Below are positions 25,687 to 37,556 of a stretch of 64,000 bases of DNA, one piece after another (the stretch's first letter is position 1; every line of letters begins with the position of its first letter). The notes beneath the pieces were generated by a model. The model was not told the origin of the DNA. It saw only the letters and a list, made by a program, of their open reading frames with translations, and made no database searches. A program made the translations under genes and the position numbers. The stretch is from Naasia lichenicola. GTDB lineage: Bacteria > Actinomycetota > Actinomycetes > Actinomycetales > Microbacteriaceae. The DNA lies in assembly GCF_004801885.1 (NCBI RefSeq), contig NZ_SSSM01000006.1, forward strand, positions 62,001-126,000, in the 5' to 3' direction.

Positions 25687-25705
25687 CGACGTCCGAAGCG
25701 CGCCG

Positions 25706-26605
25706 ATGGTGAGCCTCGCCGCCCGCGCGATGCCGGCGATCATGCGACTGCGCGGATCGAAGCGGATCTACGCGACCGCCGAGCGGACCCTCGCCGATGT
25801 CGCTCGGCTGCAGGCCGATCCGCGGCCATTCGCGCCGCCGTTCGGCTACGACGAGCAGCTCGCGATCACCCTCGAGCGGCATGGCGAGTGGCCGGTCTAC
25901 ACCGTGGCCGCGCACGGGGCGACGAGCGGTCGACGGGTGCTGTACACGCATGGTGGAACCTGGATCCACGAGATCTCGCCCCGGCACTGGATGCTCATCC
26001 GCGCCCTCGCGATCGAGACCGGAGCGACGTTCATCGTTCCCATCTTCCCGGGGGCGCCGAACGGCACGGCTGCGACCGTCGTGCCATGGGTCGCCGAGCT
26101 CCTCGAGGAGCTCGTCACCGACGCCGGCGGCTCCGAGGTGACCGCCATGGGCGACTCCGCCGGCGGTGCGATCACCCTGTCGGCGCTGCAGCTGCTGCGC
26201 GATCGAGGCGCGGTGCTGCCGGGTCGGGCCGTGCTCATCTCACCCGCGATCGATCTGCGATTCACCGACCCGCGGATCGCCCAGATCGAGCCCCGCGATC
26301 CTGCGCTCTCGGTGCCAGGACCGAGGGCCGCGGCGGAGCTCTGGCGCGGGGAGCTCGCGATCGAGGACCCGCTCGTCAGCCCGCTGCTGGGCGACGCCTC
26401 CGGCCTGCCGCCGCTGACGGTCTTCTGCGGCAGCAGAGACATCTGCTATCCCGACTCGCTCAACCTCGTCGCCAAGGCACGCGCCGCCGGCGTCGAGGTG
26501 GAGTTCCACAACGAGAGGGGCCTGCTGCACGTCTATCCGCTGATGCCCATCCCCGAGGCCCGGGCCGCCCAGGCCGTCATGGCCCAGCGGATCACCGGGA
26601 GGTAG
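25706..26605 (+). CDS. Alpha/beta hydrolase (hormone-sensitive lipase family esterase)
   Basis: The 299-residue protein has the HSL-family motifs: the oxyanion-hole THGGTW (HGG type), nucleophile elbow GDSAGG, catalytic Asp in GSRDICYPD and His in LLHVYPL. It is expected to hydrolyse short-chain acyl esters in the cytoplasm; it has no signal peptide. The ATG at 25706 lies 19 nt after the LON-domain gene stop. It ends 59 bp from the convergent SDR gene, a gap occupied by a 20-bp tandem duplication. Confidence 0.9.
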   Translation: MVSLAARAMPAIMRLRGSKRIYATAERTLADVARLQADPRPFAPPFGYDEQLAITLERHGEWPVYTVAAHGATSGRRVLYTHGGTWIHEISPRHWMLIRALAIETGATFIVPIFPGAPNGTAATVVPWVAELLEELVTDAGGSEVTAMGDSAGGAITLSALQLLRDRGAVLPGRAVLISPAIDLRFTDPRIAQIEPRDPALSVPGPRAAAELWRGELAIEDPLVSPLLGDASGLPPLTVFCGSRDICYPDSLNLVAKARAAGVEVEFHNERGLLHVYPLMPIPEARAAQAVMAQRITGR

Positions 26606-26621
26606 TCCGCCGAAGGCCTCG

Positions 26622-26661
26622 TGCCGGCGAAGGATCGAGGCTGCCGGCGAAGGATCGAGGC
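26622..26661. repeat. 20-bp perfect tandem duplication
   Basis: TGCCGGCGAAGGATCGAGGC occurs twice in immediate succession, at 26622-26641 and 26642-26661, between the convergent esterase and SDR stop codons. It probably arose by slippage. Confidence 0.9.
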
Positions 26662-26664
26662 GTC

Positions 26665-27597
26665 CTACGCGACGAGCGCGTCTGCAGGAACGGCGGTGCC
26701 GGTGAGGTCCTCGGCGACGGACCACAGCGAGGTCGCGAGGTCGACCCCGCGCGCCGACCGGGGAAGGGACTGACGCGTGACGCGTCCGACGAGGTTGAAC
26801 TTCTCGCCCGGACCGTAGTAGCCGCCCTGGCTGACGACCGGACTCGTCGCCGCGAAGAGCAGCGGATCGGTGCCGTGCTCCACATCCTGCGACGGGAGGA
26901 TCGGCGTCTCCCCGCTGATCAGGCTCTTGCGCGGGGTCTCTCGCCCGAGGTTCATCCCCGCCGACTGCAGATTGGTCCGCGTGAAGCCGGGATGGGCGAT
27001 GGTGCTGATCAGGTCCCAGCGGTTCTCGACGGCGAGCGTCGCCAGCTGCTTGCCCATCAGCATGTCCGCCAGCTTCGACTGGGCATATGCGGTCCACGGG
27101 TTGTAGGAGTGCACGGCCTGCAGATCCCTGAAGCGGATGCGGCCGAAGTTGGCGACGAAGCTCGACATCGTGGTCACCCGAGGGCTGTTCCCGGCCAGCA
27201 CCAGGGGGAGCAGCAGGTTGGTCAGCGCGAACGGGCCGAGGAAGTTGCTGCCGAACTGCAGCTCGAAGCCGTCGGTCGTCGTCATCCGTGACGGCACCGC
27301 CATCACGCCTGCGTTGTTGATGAGCACGTCGATCGGATCGCCCTGGCTGTGCAGCTCTGCCGCGAACGAGCCGACGCTGTCGAGATCAGCGAGATCTAGC
27401 CGGCGCACCTCGAGTGAGGCATGGGGGAACTCCGCCAGGATCTCCGCTCGAGCCCTCTCGCCCTTCTCGGGCGTTCGGACCGCCATGATCACATGCGCAC
27501 CCGCTGCGGACAGGCGCTTAGCCGCCTCCCTGCCGGTGCCGCTGTTGGATCCGGTGATGACGATGCGGCGGCCGGTCTGATCGGGGACGGTGTACAT
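26665..27597 (-). CDS. Short-chain dehydrogenase/reductase
   Basis: The 310-residue SDR has the NAD(P) glycine motif TGSNSGTG near residue 15, the basic [11 protein letters not shown] following strand 2 (suggesting NADPH preference), NNAGVM, and catalytic YAQSK with an upstream Ser in TTMSSF. It resembles retinol dehydrogenase/oxidoreductase-like SDRs of Actinobacteria. The ATG at 27597 gives the usual short leader before the glycine motif. Substrate unknown. It is divergent from the glycine riboswitch leader. Confidence 0.9.
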   Translation of the reverse strand: MYTVPDQTGRRIVITGSNSGTGREAAKRLSAAGAHVIMAVRTPEKGERARAEILAEFPHASLEVRRLDLADLDSVGSFAAELHSQGDPIDVLINNAGVMAVPSRMTTTDGFELQFGSNFLGPFALTNLLLPLVLAGNSPRVTTMSSFVANFGRIRFRDLQAVHSYNPWTAYAQSKLADMLMGKQLATLAVENRWDLISTIAHPGFTRTNLQSAGMNLGRETPRKSLISGETPILPSQDVEHGTDPLLFAATSPVVSQGGYYGPGEKFNLVGRVTRQSLPRSARGVDLATSLWSVAEDLTGTAVPADALVA

Positions 27598-27804
27598 CTG
27601 GCCGACAGTACGCACCGAGTCTGGGTGCCGCCGCCAGCTTTCGGGTGAGCCGACGGTGTGCGGCCTGAAGCCGGCGTCCGAGACGCCTCGGCGTAACCCG
27701 GTCGAAACGTGCCGCGCGCTAGGCTCCCAGAACGAGCCGCACGGCTCGCGAGATCCGCAGGTGCACCTCGTCTGCACAACTGAACATCGGGCCACAGGAC
27801 CGAC

Positions 27805-28045
27805 GCGGGAGAGTCCGGACGCACGCACAGTGTCGCAAGCACGGTGTCGCAAGCACAGTGCGAGCTGATCCGGACGCCGAAGGAGCAAACCTCCCCGTCA
27901 ATCTCTCAGGTAATAGGTACCGCGACGGACCGGCCACTCTGGAAAGCAGGCGTGCTCACCGCGCCTCGCCCACGGTGAAAGCGCCGCCCGCTCGCGAGAG
28001 CGGGTGCGGCGCGAAACTCTCAGGCGCCATGACAGAGGGGGAGTT
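27805..28045 (+). ncRNA. Tandem glycine riboswitch upstream of gcvT
   Basis: Two aptamers are visible. The first has GGGAGAGTCC (27808), GCCGAAGGAGCAAACCTCC (27876-27894) and AATCTCTCAGG (27900-27910). The second has CACTCTGG (27935), GGTGAAAGCGCC (27974-27985), a GC stem, and GCGAAACTCTCAGGCGCC then GACAGAGGGG (28031-28040). These are the conserved core elements of the gcvT-motif glycine riboswitch. In this class glycine binding normally turns on the cleavage operon. The gcvT GTG begins 45 nt after the second aptamer. The region 27598-27800 upstream holds no gene; TAGGCT at 27720 could be the -10. Confidence 0.93.
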
Positions 28046-28090
28046 CTCACCGACGCGCGCCTCTCGGCGCCGATTCCTGGAGACGAACTC

Positions 28091-29353
<1,263 letters not shown>

Positions 29354-29354
29354 C

Positions 29355-29725
29355 ATGTCCCGCGAAGACGAGCTGAAGTACACCACCGAGCACGAGTGGA
29401 TCGAGGCGGCCGACTCCGTCGCGACCGTGGGGATCACGAGCTACGCCGCCGGCAAGCTGGGCGATGTCGTCTACGTCGACCTGCCCGCGGTCGGCACGGT
29501 CGTCGAGGCGGGCCGCGTCATCGGCGAGATCGAGTCGACGAAGTCGGTCGGTGAGCTGTACGCGCCGGTCAGCGGCACCATCACCGAGGTCAACGACGCC
29601 GTCGTCGACTCGCCCGAGCTGGTGAACAGCGACCCACTGGGGGAGGGCTGGCTGGTCAAGGTGGAGTACGTCGAGCTGCCGAGCCTGCTCGAGCTCGCGG
29701 AGTACACCGCGTTCACGGCCGAGTC

Positions 29726-29729
<4 letters not shown>
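29355..29729 (+). CDS. gcvH: Glycine cleavage system H protein
   Basis: The 124-residue lipoyl-carrier protein has the attachment lysine at residue 63 in [18 protein letters not shown], and the EHEW N-terminal motif. The lipoyl arm shuttles the aminomethyl group between GcvP, GcvT and the lipoamide dehydrogenase. The gene begins 1 nt after gcvT and its stop overlaps the gcvP start (ATGA), so the three proteins are translationally coupled. No lipoamide dehydrogenase gene accompanies them, which is normal because that subunit is shared. Confidence 0.97.
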
Positions 29730-32680
<2,951 letters not shown>

Positions 32681-32695
32681 GGCCGCCCGCACCTC

Positions 32696-32828
32696 CGTTG
32701 GTCGAGGAGGCCGTTCACGGCCGTCTCGAGACCGCGTACGTCGATCCGAGGGTTGGAGCGTGGCTGCGCCTCCGGATCGACTCACCCGGTCTCGAGACGC
32801 GCCGTAGACGTCGCTCCTCGACCAACGG
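32696..32828. repeat. Modular inverted-repeat cluster A, two facing units
   Basis: A plus unit CGTTGGTCGAGGAG...GTCTCGAGACC (32696-32737) and a minus unit (32787-32828) face each other between the convergent gcvP and CPBP genes. Their inner hairpins differ (GGCCGTTCACGGCC versus a GCGCCGTAGACG variant). Confidence 0.85.
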
Positions 32829-32852
32829 AAGTGGGCCGGGTGCTCTCGAGCT

Positions 32853-33668
32853 TCAGCTGAGCAGGGCCGGGAACCACATCCGGAGCAGCGGGTACCCCAC
32901 GAAGCTGACGACGTCGAGGATGAAGTGGGTGATGACCAGCGGCATCGTCCGACCCCACTTCGTGTAGACCCAGCCGAACAGCACCCCCATCGCCGCGTTG
33001 CCGACGAACGCACCGACGCCCTGATAGAGGTGGTAGCTCCCGCGGAGCAGCGCGCTCGCCACGATGATCGCCCAGGTGCGCCAGCCGAATTCGCGCAGGC
33101 GGGTGAAGAGGTAGCCGACGACGATGACCTCCTCCACGAGGGCGGCCCGCAGTGCGGACAGGATGAGGACCGGGATCGACCACCAGTAGGCGCCCAGCCC
33201 GTTCGTCGAGAGATCGACGGTGATGCCGAGCAGCCGGCCGAGCAGGAAGACCCCGATGCCCGGGATGCCGATGATCGGCACGAGCAGCAGCCCGACGCCG
33301 AGGTCGAAGCGGGGACGCCGCCTGTCCAGTCCGAACCGGGCGAAGGGGGACAGCCCCGGCGGCCACAGCAGATACAGCGCGAGCGCGACAGGAGCGAGAC
33401 CGAAGGCGAAGGCGAGCAGCTGGTAGACGAGGTCGAAGGCCTCCTGCGTGCTCAGGGATGGATTGATGCTCGCCGTCTGATCCGAGATCGGCGTCGAGGC
33501 GACCACCAGGTCGACCAGATCGTGCACGAACGCGACCAGTGCGTACACCGCAGAGGCGCCAAGGCTCAGTGCGAGGACGATCGCGATCTCGACCCGCAGC
33601 CGTCGACGGGCCGCCGGTCCGATCTCGGGCTGCAGGTCGGAGAGGTCGTTCGGCGGAGGGGTGGTCAT
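32853..33668 (-). CDS. CPBP-family intramembrane protein (CAAX protease-like)
   Basis: The 271-residue protein has about seven membrane helices. It carries the CPBP/Abi motifs: motif 1 VEEVIVVGYLFTRL, motif 2 GSYHLYQG, motif 3 HFILDVVSF. These supply two adjacent glutamates and two histidines of the Rce1-type intramembrane metalloprotease site. Motif 1 usually continues EExxxR; here the Arg position is Tyr (EEVIVVGY), a variant also seen in Actinobacteria, so activity is uncertain. The ATG at 33668 is more likely than the upstream in-frame start, which would add an unusual Arg-rich tail before the first helix. The role of actinobacterial members is largely unknown. Confidence 0.85.
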   Translation of the reverse strand: MTTPPPNDLSDLQPEIGPAARRRLRVEIAIVLALSLGASAVYALVAFVHDLVDLVVASTPISDQTASINPSLSTQEAFDLVYQLLAFAFGLAPVALALYLLWPPGLSPFARFGLDRRRPRFDLGVGLLLVPIIGIPGIGVFLLGRLLGITVDLSTNGLGAYWWSIPVLILSALRAALVEEVIVVGYLFTRLREFGWRTWAIIVASALLRGSYHLYQGVGAFVGNAAMGVLFGWVYTKWGRTMPLVITHFILDVVSFVGYPLLRMWFPALLS

Positions 33669-33701
33669 GAGCGCGGTGGACCTCGCTGTGCGGGAGATGT
33701 C

Positions 33702-33751
33702 TTGACGATTGAAATACGCGCGACGTGCGCGTGCGCGCCGGATATCGTCAA
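33702..33751. promoter_or_regulatory. Inverted repeat in the divergent CPBP/peptide-binding region
   Basis: TTGACGAT (33702-33709) and ATCGTCAA (33744-33751) are perfect complements flanking an alternating-CG stretch. TTGACG also resembles a -35. The 273-bp gap separates two divergent genes, so this may be an operator or promoter part; no -10 could be placed with confidence. Confidence 0.35.
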
Positions 33752-33941
33752 CGCGACGGGTAGGGATGCAACTTCCTTGTGTCAACGCAAGCATTCGCGA
33801 AGTTGGTTTCTAGGAGGTAACGATATTTACCCTCGATTTTCACCCCTCGGGATGCCCGCCTAGGGTACTGGTAGCCGGTGCGTCCGGGGCATACCTGCAT
33901 GCCTCCGCACCTATCTCTCTGCATATCAGGAGGAACACACA

Positions 33942-35561
33942 GTGAAGTTCAGAAAACTCGGGTTGGGAGCAGTCGCGCTGGCATCAGCATCGGTGCTGCT
34001 GCTCGCGGCCTGCTCGTCGGGTGACACCGGAGCCACGAGCTCCTCGGGTGCCTCGGGCAGCGCCAGCTACATCACCGCGAACGGCTCGGAGCCGAGCGGC
34101 CCGCTGCTCACCACCAACATCAACGAGACCGGTGGTGGAAAGGTCATCGACAACCTGTACGCCGGCCTCATCTACTACGACGCCGACGGCGCCCCCGTCA
34201 ACGACATGGCGGAGTCGATCACCACCGACGACAACGTCACCTTCACGATCAAGGTCGCCGAGGGCAACACCTTCACCAACGGCGAAGACGTCACCGCGAA
34301 GTCCTTCGTGGATGCCTGGCAGTACGGCGCCCTGCTCTCCAACGCGCAGCTCAACTCGTACTTCTTCGAGCCCATCGCGGGCTTCAGCTACGACGAGGAC
34401 AGCCCTCTCGACATCACCATCGTCGACGACTACACCTTCACCGTGGTGCTGAACGCCCCGACCGCGGACTTCCCGCTGCGTCTCGGCTACTCGGCCTTCT
34501 ACCCGCTGCCGTCCGTCGCCTACGACGACATCGACGCCTACGGCGAGGCCCCGATCGGCAACGGCCCGTACATGCTCGACGGTGACGACGCGTGGCAGCA
34601 CGACGTGCAGATCACCCTCAAGAAGAACCCGGACTACACCGGTGGCCGCGCCCCGCAGAACGACGGACTCGTCCTGAAGTTCTACGCGAGCGAGGACAGC
34701 GCCTACTCCGACCTCCTCTCGGACAACCTCGATGTCCTCGATGTGATCCCGTCCGCATCGCTCACCTCGTTCGAGTCCGACCTCGGAGACCGCGCCTTCA
34801 ACCAGCCGGCCGCCATCTTCCAGTCGTTCACCATCCCCAGCCGCCTGCCGCACTTCTCGGGTCCTGAGGGTGAGCTGCGACGCGCGGCCATCTCCCACGC
34901 GATCGACCGCGAGTCGATCACGAAGACGATCTTCAACGACACCCGCACGCCGGCTCACGACTTCACGTCGCCGGTCATCGACGGGTACTCCGAGGACATC
35001 ACGGGATCGGACGTGCTCGACTACGACGAGGACCTCGCCAAGTCGCTGTGGGCCCAGGCCGACGCGATCGCACCGTGGGACGGCACCTTCGAGATCGCCT
35101 ACAACGCCGACTCCAGCCACAAGGACTGGGTCGACGCGACGGCGAACAGCATCAAGAACGTGCTCGGCATCGACGCGGTCGGCACTGCCGTCCCGACGTT
35201 CGACCAGTTCCGCACCGAGATCACGGACCGCAGCATCCAGTCCGCGTTCCGCACCGGATGGCAGGCCGACTACCCCGGTCTGTTCAACTTCCTCGGCCCG
35301 ATCTACGCGACCAACGCGGGCTCGAACGACGGCGACTACTCGAACCCCGCGTTCGATGCGCTCCTCGCTCAGGGCTCGGCCGCAGGATCGGTCGATGAGG
35401 CCAACACGTACTTCCAGCAGGCGCAGGAGATCCTCTTCAAGGACCTCCCCGCGATCCCGCTCTGGTACGCGACGGTCCAGGGTGGACACAGCACCCTGGT
35501 GGACAACGTGGCCATCGACTGGCACTCCGTGCCGCTGTACTACCAGATCACCAAGAAGTAG
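33942..35561 (+). CDS. Peptide-type ABC transporter substrate-binding lipoprotein (system 1)
   Basis: The 539-residue protein has a lipoprotein signal (KFRK, hydrophobic helix, lipobox LLAAC near residue 28) and a family 5 substrate-binding domain of the OppA/DppA type: VIDNLYAGLIYYD, GEAPIGNGPYML, and the C-terminal LPAIPLWYATVQGG. It captures peptides or related solutes outside the membrane. The GTG at 33942 has a strong ribosome site, AGGAGGA at 7-8 nt. A strong hairpin follows before the permease genes; this usually gives more binding protein than transporter. The ligand is unknown. Confidence 0.93.
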   Translation: MKFRKLGLGAVALASASVLLLAACSSGDTGATSSSGASGSASYITANGSEPSGPLLTTNINETGGGKVIDNLYAGLIYYDADGAPVNDMAESITTDDNVTFTIKVAEGNTFTNGEDVTAKSFVDAWQYGALLSNAQLNSYFFEPIAGFSYDEDSPLDITIVDDYTFTVVLNAPTADFPLRLGYSAFYPLPSVAYDDIDAYGEAPIGNGPYMLDGDDAWQHDVQITLKKNPDYTGGRAPQNDGLVLKFYASEDSAYSDLLSDNLDVLDVIPSASLTSFESDLGDRAFNQPAAIFQSFTIPSRLPHFSGPEGELRRAAISHAIDRESITKTIFNDTRTPAHDFTSPVIDGYSEDITGSDVLDYDEDLAKSLWAQADAIAPWDGTFEIAYNADSSHKDWVDATANSIKNVLGIDAVGTAVPTFDQFRTEITDRSIQSAFRTGWQADYPGLFNFLGPIYATNAGSNDGDYSNPAFDALLAQGSAAGSVDEANTYFQQAQEILFKDLPAIPLWYATVQGGHSTLVDNVAIDWHSVPLYYQITKK

Positions 35562-35569
35562 TGATCGAC

Positions 35570-35605
35570 CGTGTGGGGCGGCAGCTTCGGCTGTCGCCCC
35601 ACACG
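35570..35605 (+). terminator. Hairpin with UUCG loop between binding protein and permease
   Basis: CGTGTGGGGCGGCAG (35570-35584) pairs with 35591-35605 over 15 bp (one G-U), closed by C(UUCG)G, a very stable tetraloop. It lies 9 nt after the binding-protein stop and should partly terminate transcription or protect the upstream mRNA. Confidence 0.8.
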
Positions 35606-35631
35606 CGTGAGTGCACGAGAATCACAGGTAT

Positions 35632-35649
35632 CCCGTGATCGATCACGGG
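35632..35649. promoter_or_regulatory. Perfect 18-bp palindrome before the permease genes
   Basis: CCCGTGATCGATCACGGG is its own complement with no spacer. It lies 22 bp before the GTG of the first permease gene. Perfect palindromes without a loop are more like dimer-protein operators than RNA hairpins. The regulator is unknown. Confidence 0.5.
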
Positions 35650-35671
35650 GCGCGATGAAGACGAGGTAACG

Positions 35672-36601
35672 GTGGCGTTCTACATCCTCCGGAGGTTGCT
35701 GCAGGCGATCCCGGTACTGCTGGGGGCTACGTTCCTCATCTACTTCATGGTCTTCGCCATGCCCGGCAACCCGGCGCTGGCGCTGTTCGGAGAGCGCACC
35801 CCGAACCCGGCCGTGCTCGCTCAGGTCGAGGCGCGCTATCACCTCGACCAGCCGTTCATCGTCCAGTACCTCTACTACCTGGGCAACGTGTTCCGGCTCG
35901 ACTTCGGAACGTCCTTCTCCGGTCAGCCGATCGGCGAGACGCTCCTGCGGACCTTCCCGGTGACCGCACGCCTCGCGGCGCTCGCCATCCTCTTCGAGAT
36001 GATCATCGGCCTCGCGGTGGGGCTGTGGAGCGGCCTGCGCAAGGGCGGCGTCTTCGACTCGGTCACCCTCGTCATCAGCCTCGTGCTCATCTCGGTGCCG
36101 ATCTTCGTCCTCTGCTTCCTCGGCCAGTTCTTCCTCGGCTACAAGCTCGGCTGGTTCCGCAGCACCGTGAGCGCGGGTGCTCCCATCCAGGACCTGATAC
36201 TCCCGGCGCTGATACTCGCGTTCTCGCTGGTGGCCTTCAACATCCGGCTCACCCGCTCCTCGGTCATCGAGACGGCAGGCAACGACTTCGTGCGCACCGC
36301 CTACAGCAAGGGTCTTCGCCGGAGCCGCGTCATCCCCGTGCACATCCTGCGCAACTCGCTCATCCCGGTGACCACGAACCTCGGAGCCGACTTCGGCATC
36401 CTGCTCGTCGGCGCGACGGTGACCGAGGGCATCTTCAACGTGCCAGGGGTCGGCAACACCCTCTACAAGGCCATCGTCATCGGAGAGCGGCCGACCGTGG
36501 TCTCCTTCGTCACCGTGATGGTGCTGCTGTATCTGGTCGTCAACATCCTGATCGACCTCCTGTACGCCGTGCTCGACCCGAGGATCCGCTATGTCAAGTG
36601 A
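35672..36601 (+). CDS. Peptide-type ABC transporter permease (system 1, DppB-like)
   Basis: The 309-residue protein has six predicted membrane helices and the binding-protein-dependent permease EAA loop (NDFVRTAYSKGLRRSRVIPVHILRN), the contact to the ATPase. The N-terminal FYILRRLLQAIPVLLGATFLIYF helix is diagnostic of DppB/OppB. It forms half of the membrane channel with the next gene. GTG at 35672 follows GAGGTAAC at 1-3 nt spacing, a weak site. The gene overlaps the next permease by 11 bp. Confidence 0.94.
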   Translation: MAFYILRRLLQAIPVLLGATFLIYFMVFAMPGNPALALFGERTPNPAVLAQVEARYHLDQPFIVQYLYYLGNVFRLDFGTSFSGQPIGETLLRTFPVTARLAALAILFEMIIGLAVGLWSGLRKGGVFDSVTLVISLVLISVPIFVLCFLGQFFLGYKLGWFRSTVSAGAPIQDLILPALILAFSLVAFNIRLTRSSVIETAGNDFVRTAYSKGLRRSRVIPVHILRNSLIPVTTNLGADFGILLVGATVTEGIFNVPGVGNTLYKAIVIGERPTVVSFVTVMVLLYLVVNILIDLLYAVLDPRIRYVK

Positions 36602-37556
36602 TCAGAAGGCGCCGACGGTGCTCTCTCCCGACCATTACGTCGCCGCACTCGACGAGTCGCCTATCAGCGGTGTCGACGTCGTCAGCCTCGACGAGAAGCC
36701 GAGCAACCTCTACATCGATGCGTGGCGGGACCTCCGTCGCCGCCCGATGTTCTGGATCTCGAGCGCGCTCATCATCTTCGTGATCTTCGTGGCGCTCTTC
36801 CCGGGCGTCTTCACGAACACCCCGCCGAACGACGAGTGCTTCCTGTCGAACAGCCTCGGCGCACCGACCGCCGGGCACCCCCTGGGCTTCACCAAGCAGG
36901 GCTGCGACATCTACTCGCGGATCCTGCACGGCACATCGACCTCGCTGTCGGTCGGCCTCATCGTGATCGCGCTCAGCTCGATCACCGGCATCATCATGGG
37001 AGCCTTCGCCGGCTTCTACGGCGGCTGGGTCGACACAGTGCTGTCGCGCATCGGCGACATCTTCTTCTCGATCCCCTACATCCTCGCGGCCATCGTCGTC
37101 ATGTCGGTGCTCTCGGAGCACCGCAACGTGTGGGTGATCTCGCTCGCCATCGGGGCATTCACCTGGCCGTCGACGGCTCGGGTCCTGCGATCCGAGATCC
37201 TGCGGGTGAAGAACGCCGACTTCGTGACCGCGGCGACGGCGATCGGACTCTCGCGGTTCCGCATCCTCGTGAGGCACGTGCTGCCCAACTCCATCGCGCC
37301 CGTGATCGTGGTCACGACGCTGTCGCTCGCGGCGGCCATCGTGGCCGAGGCGACCCTGTCGTTCCTCGGCGTCGGCCTGCCCAGCACGTTCATGTCGTGG
37401 GGCAACGACATCTCCACCGCCCAGGTGGACATCCGCACCGCACCCCAGACGCTCATCTACCCGTCCCTGGCGCTGACCATCACCGTGCTGAGCTTCATCC
37501 TCCTGGGTGAGGCGCTGCGCGACGCGCTCGACCCGAAGGCGAGGGCGCTCCGATGA
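36591..37556 (+). CDS. Peptide-type ABC transporter permease (system 1, DppC-like)
   Basis: The 321-residue permease has an N-terminal cytoplasmic stretch of about 50 residues, then the OppC/DppC helices and an EAA loop (NADFVTAATAIGLSRFRILVRHVLPN). It pairs with the DppB-like subunit. A segment with two Cys residues (NDECFLSNSLG and KQGCDIYSR) lies in the first extracellular loop, as in other actinobacterial relatives. Its stop overlaps the ATPase gene start (ATGA), so assembly is coupled. Confidence 0.94.
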   Translation: MSSDQKAPTVLSPDHYVAALDESPISGVDVVSLDEKPSNLYIDAWRDLRRRPMFWISSALIIFVIFVALFPGVFTNTPPNDECFLSNSLGAPTAGHPLGFTKQGCDIYSRILHGTSTSLSVGLIVIALSSITGIIMGAFAGFYGGWVDTVLSRIGDIFFSIPYILAAIVVMSVLSEHRNVWVISLAIGAFTWPSTARVLRSEILRVKNADFVTAATAIGLSRFRILVRHVLPNSIAPVIVVTTLSLAAAIVAEATLSFLGVGLPSTFMSWGNDISTAQVDIRTAPQTLIYPSLALTITVLSFILLGEALRDALDPKARALR

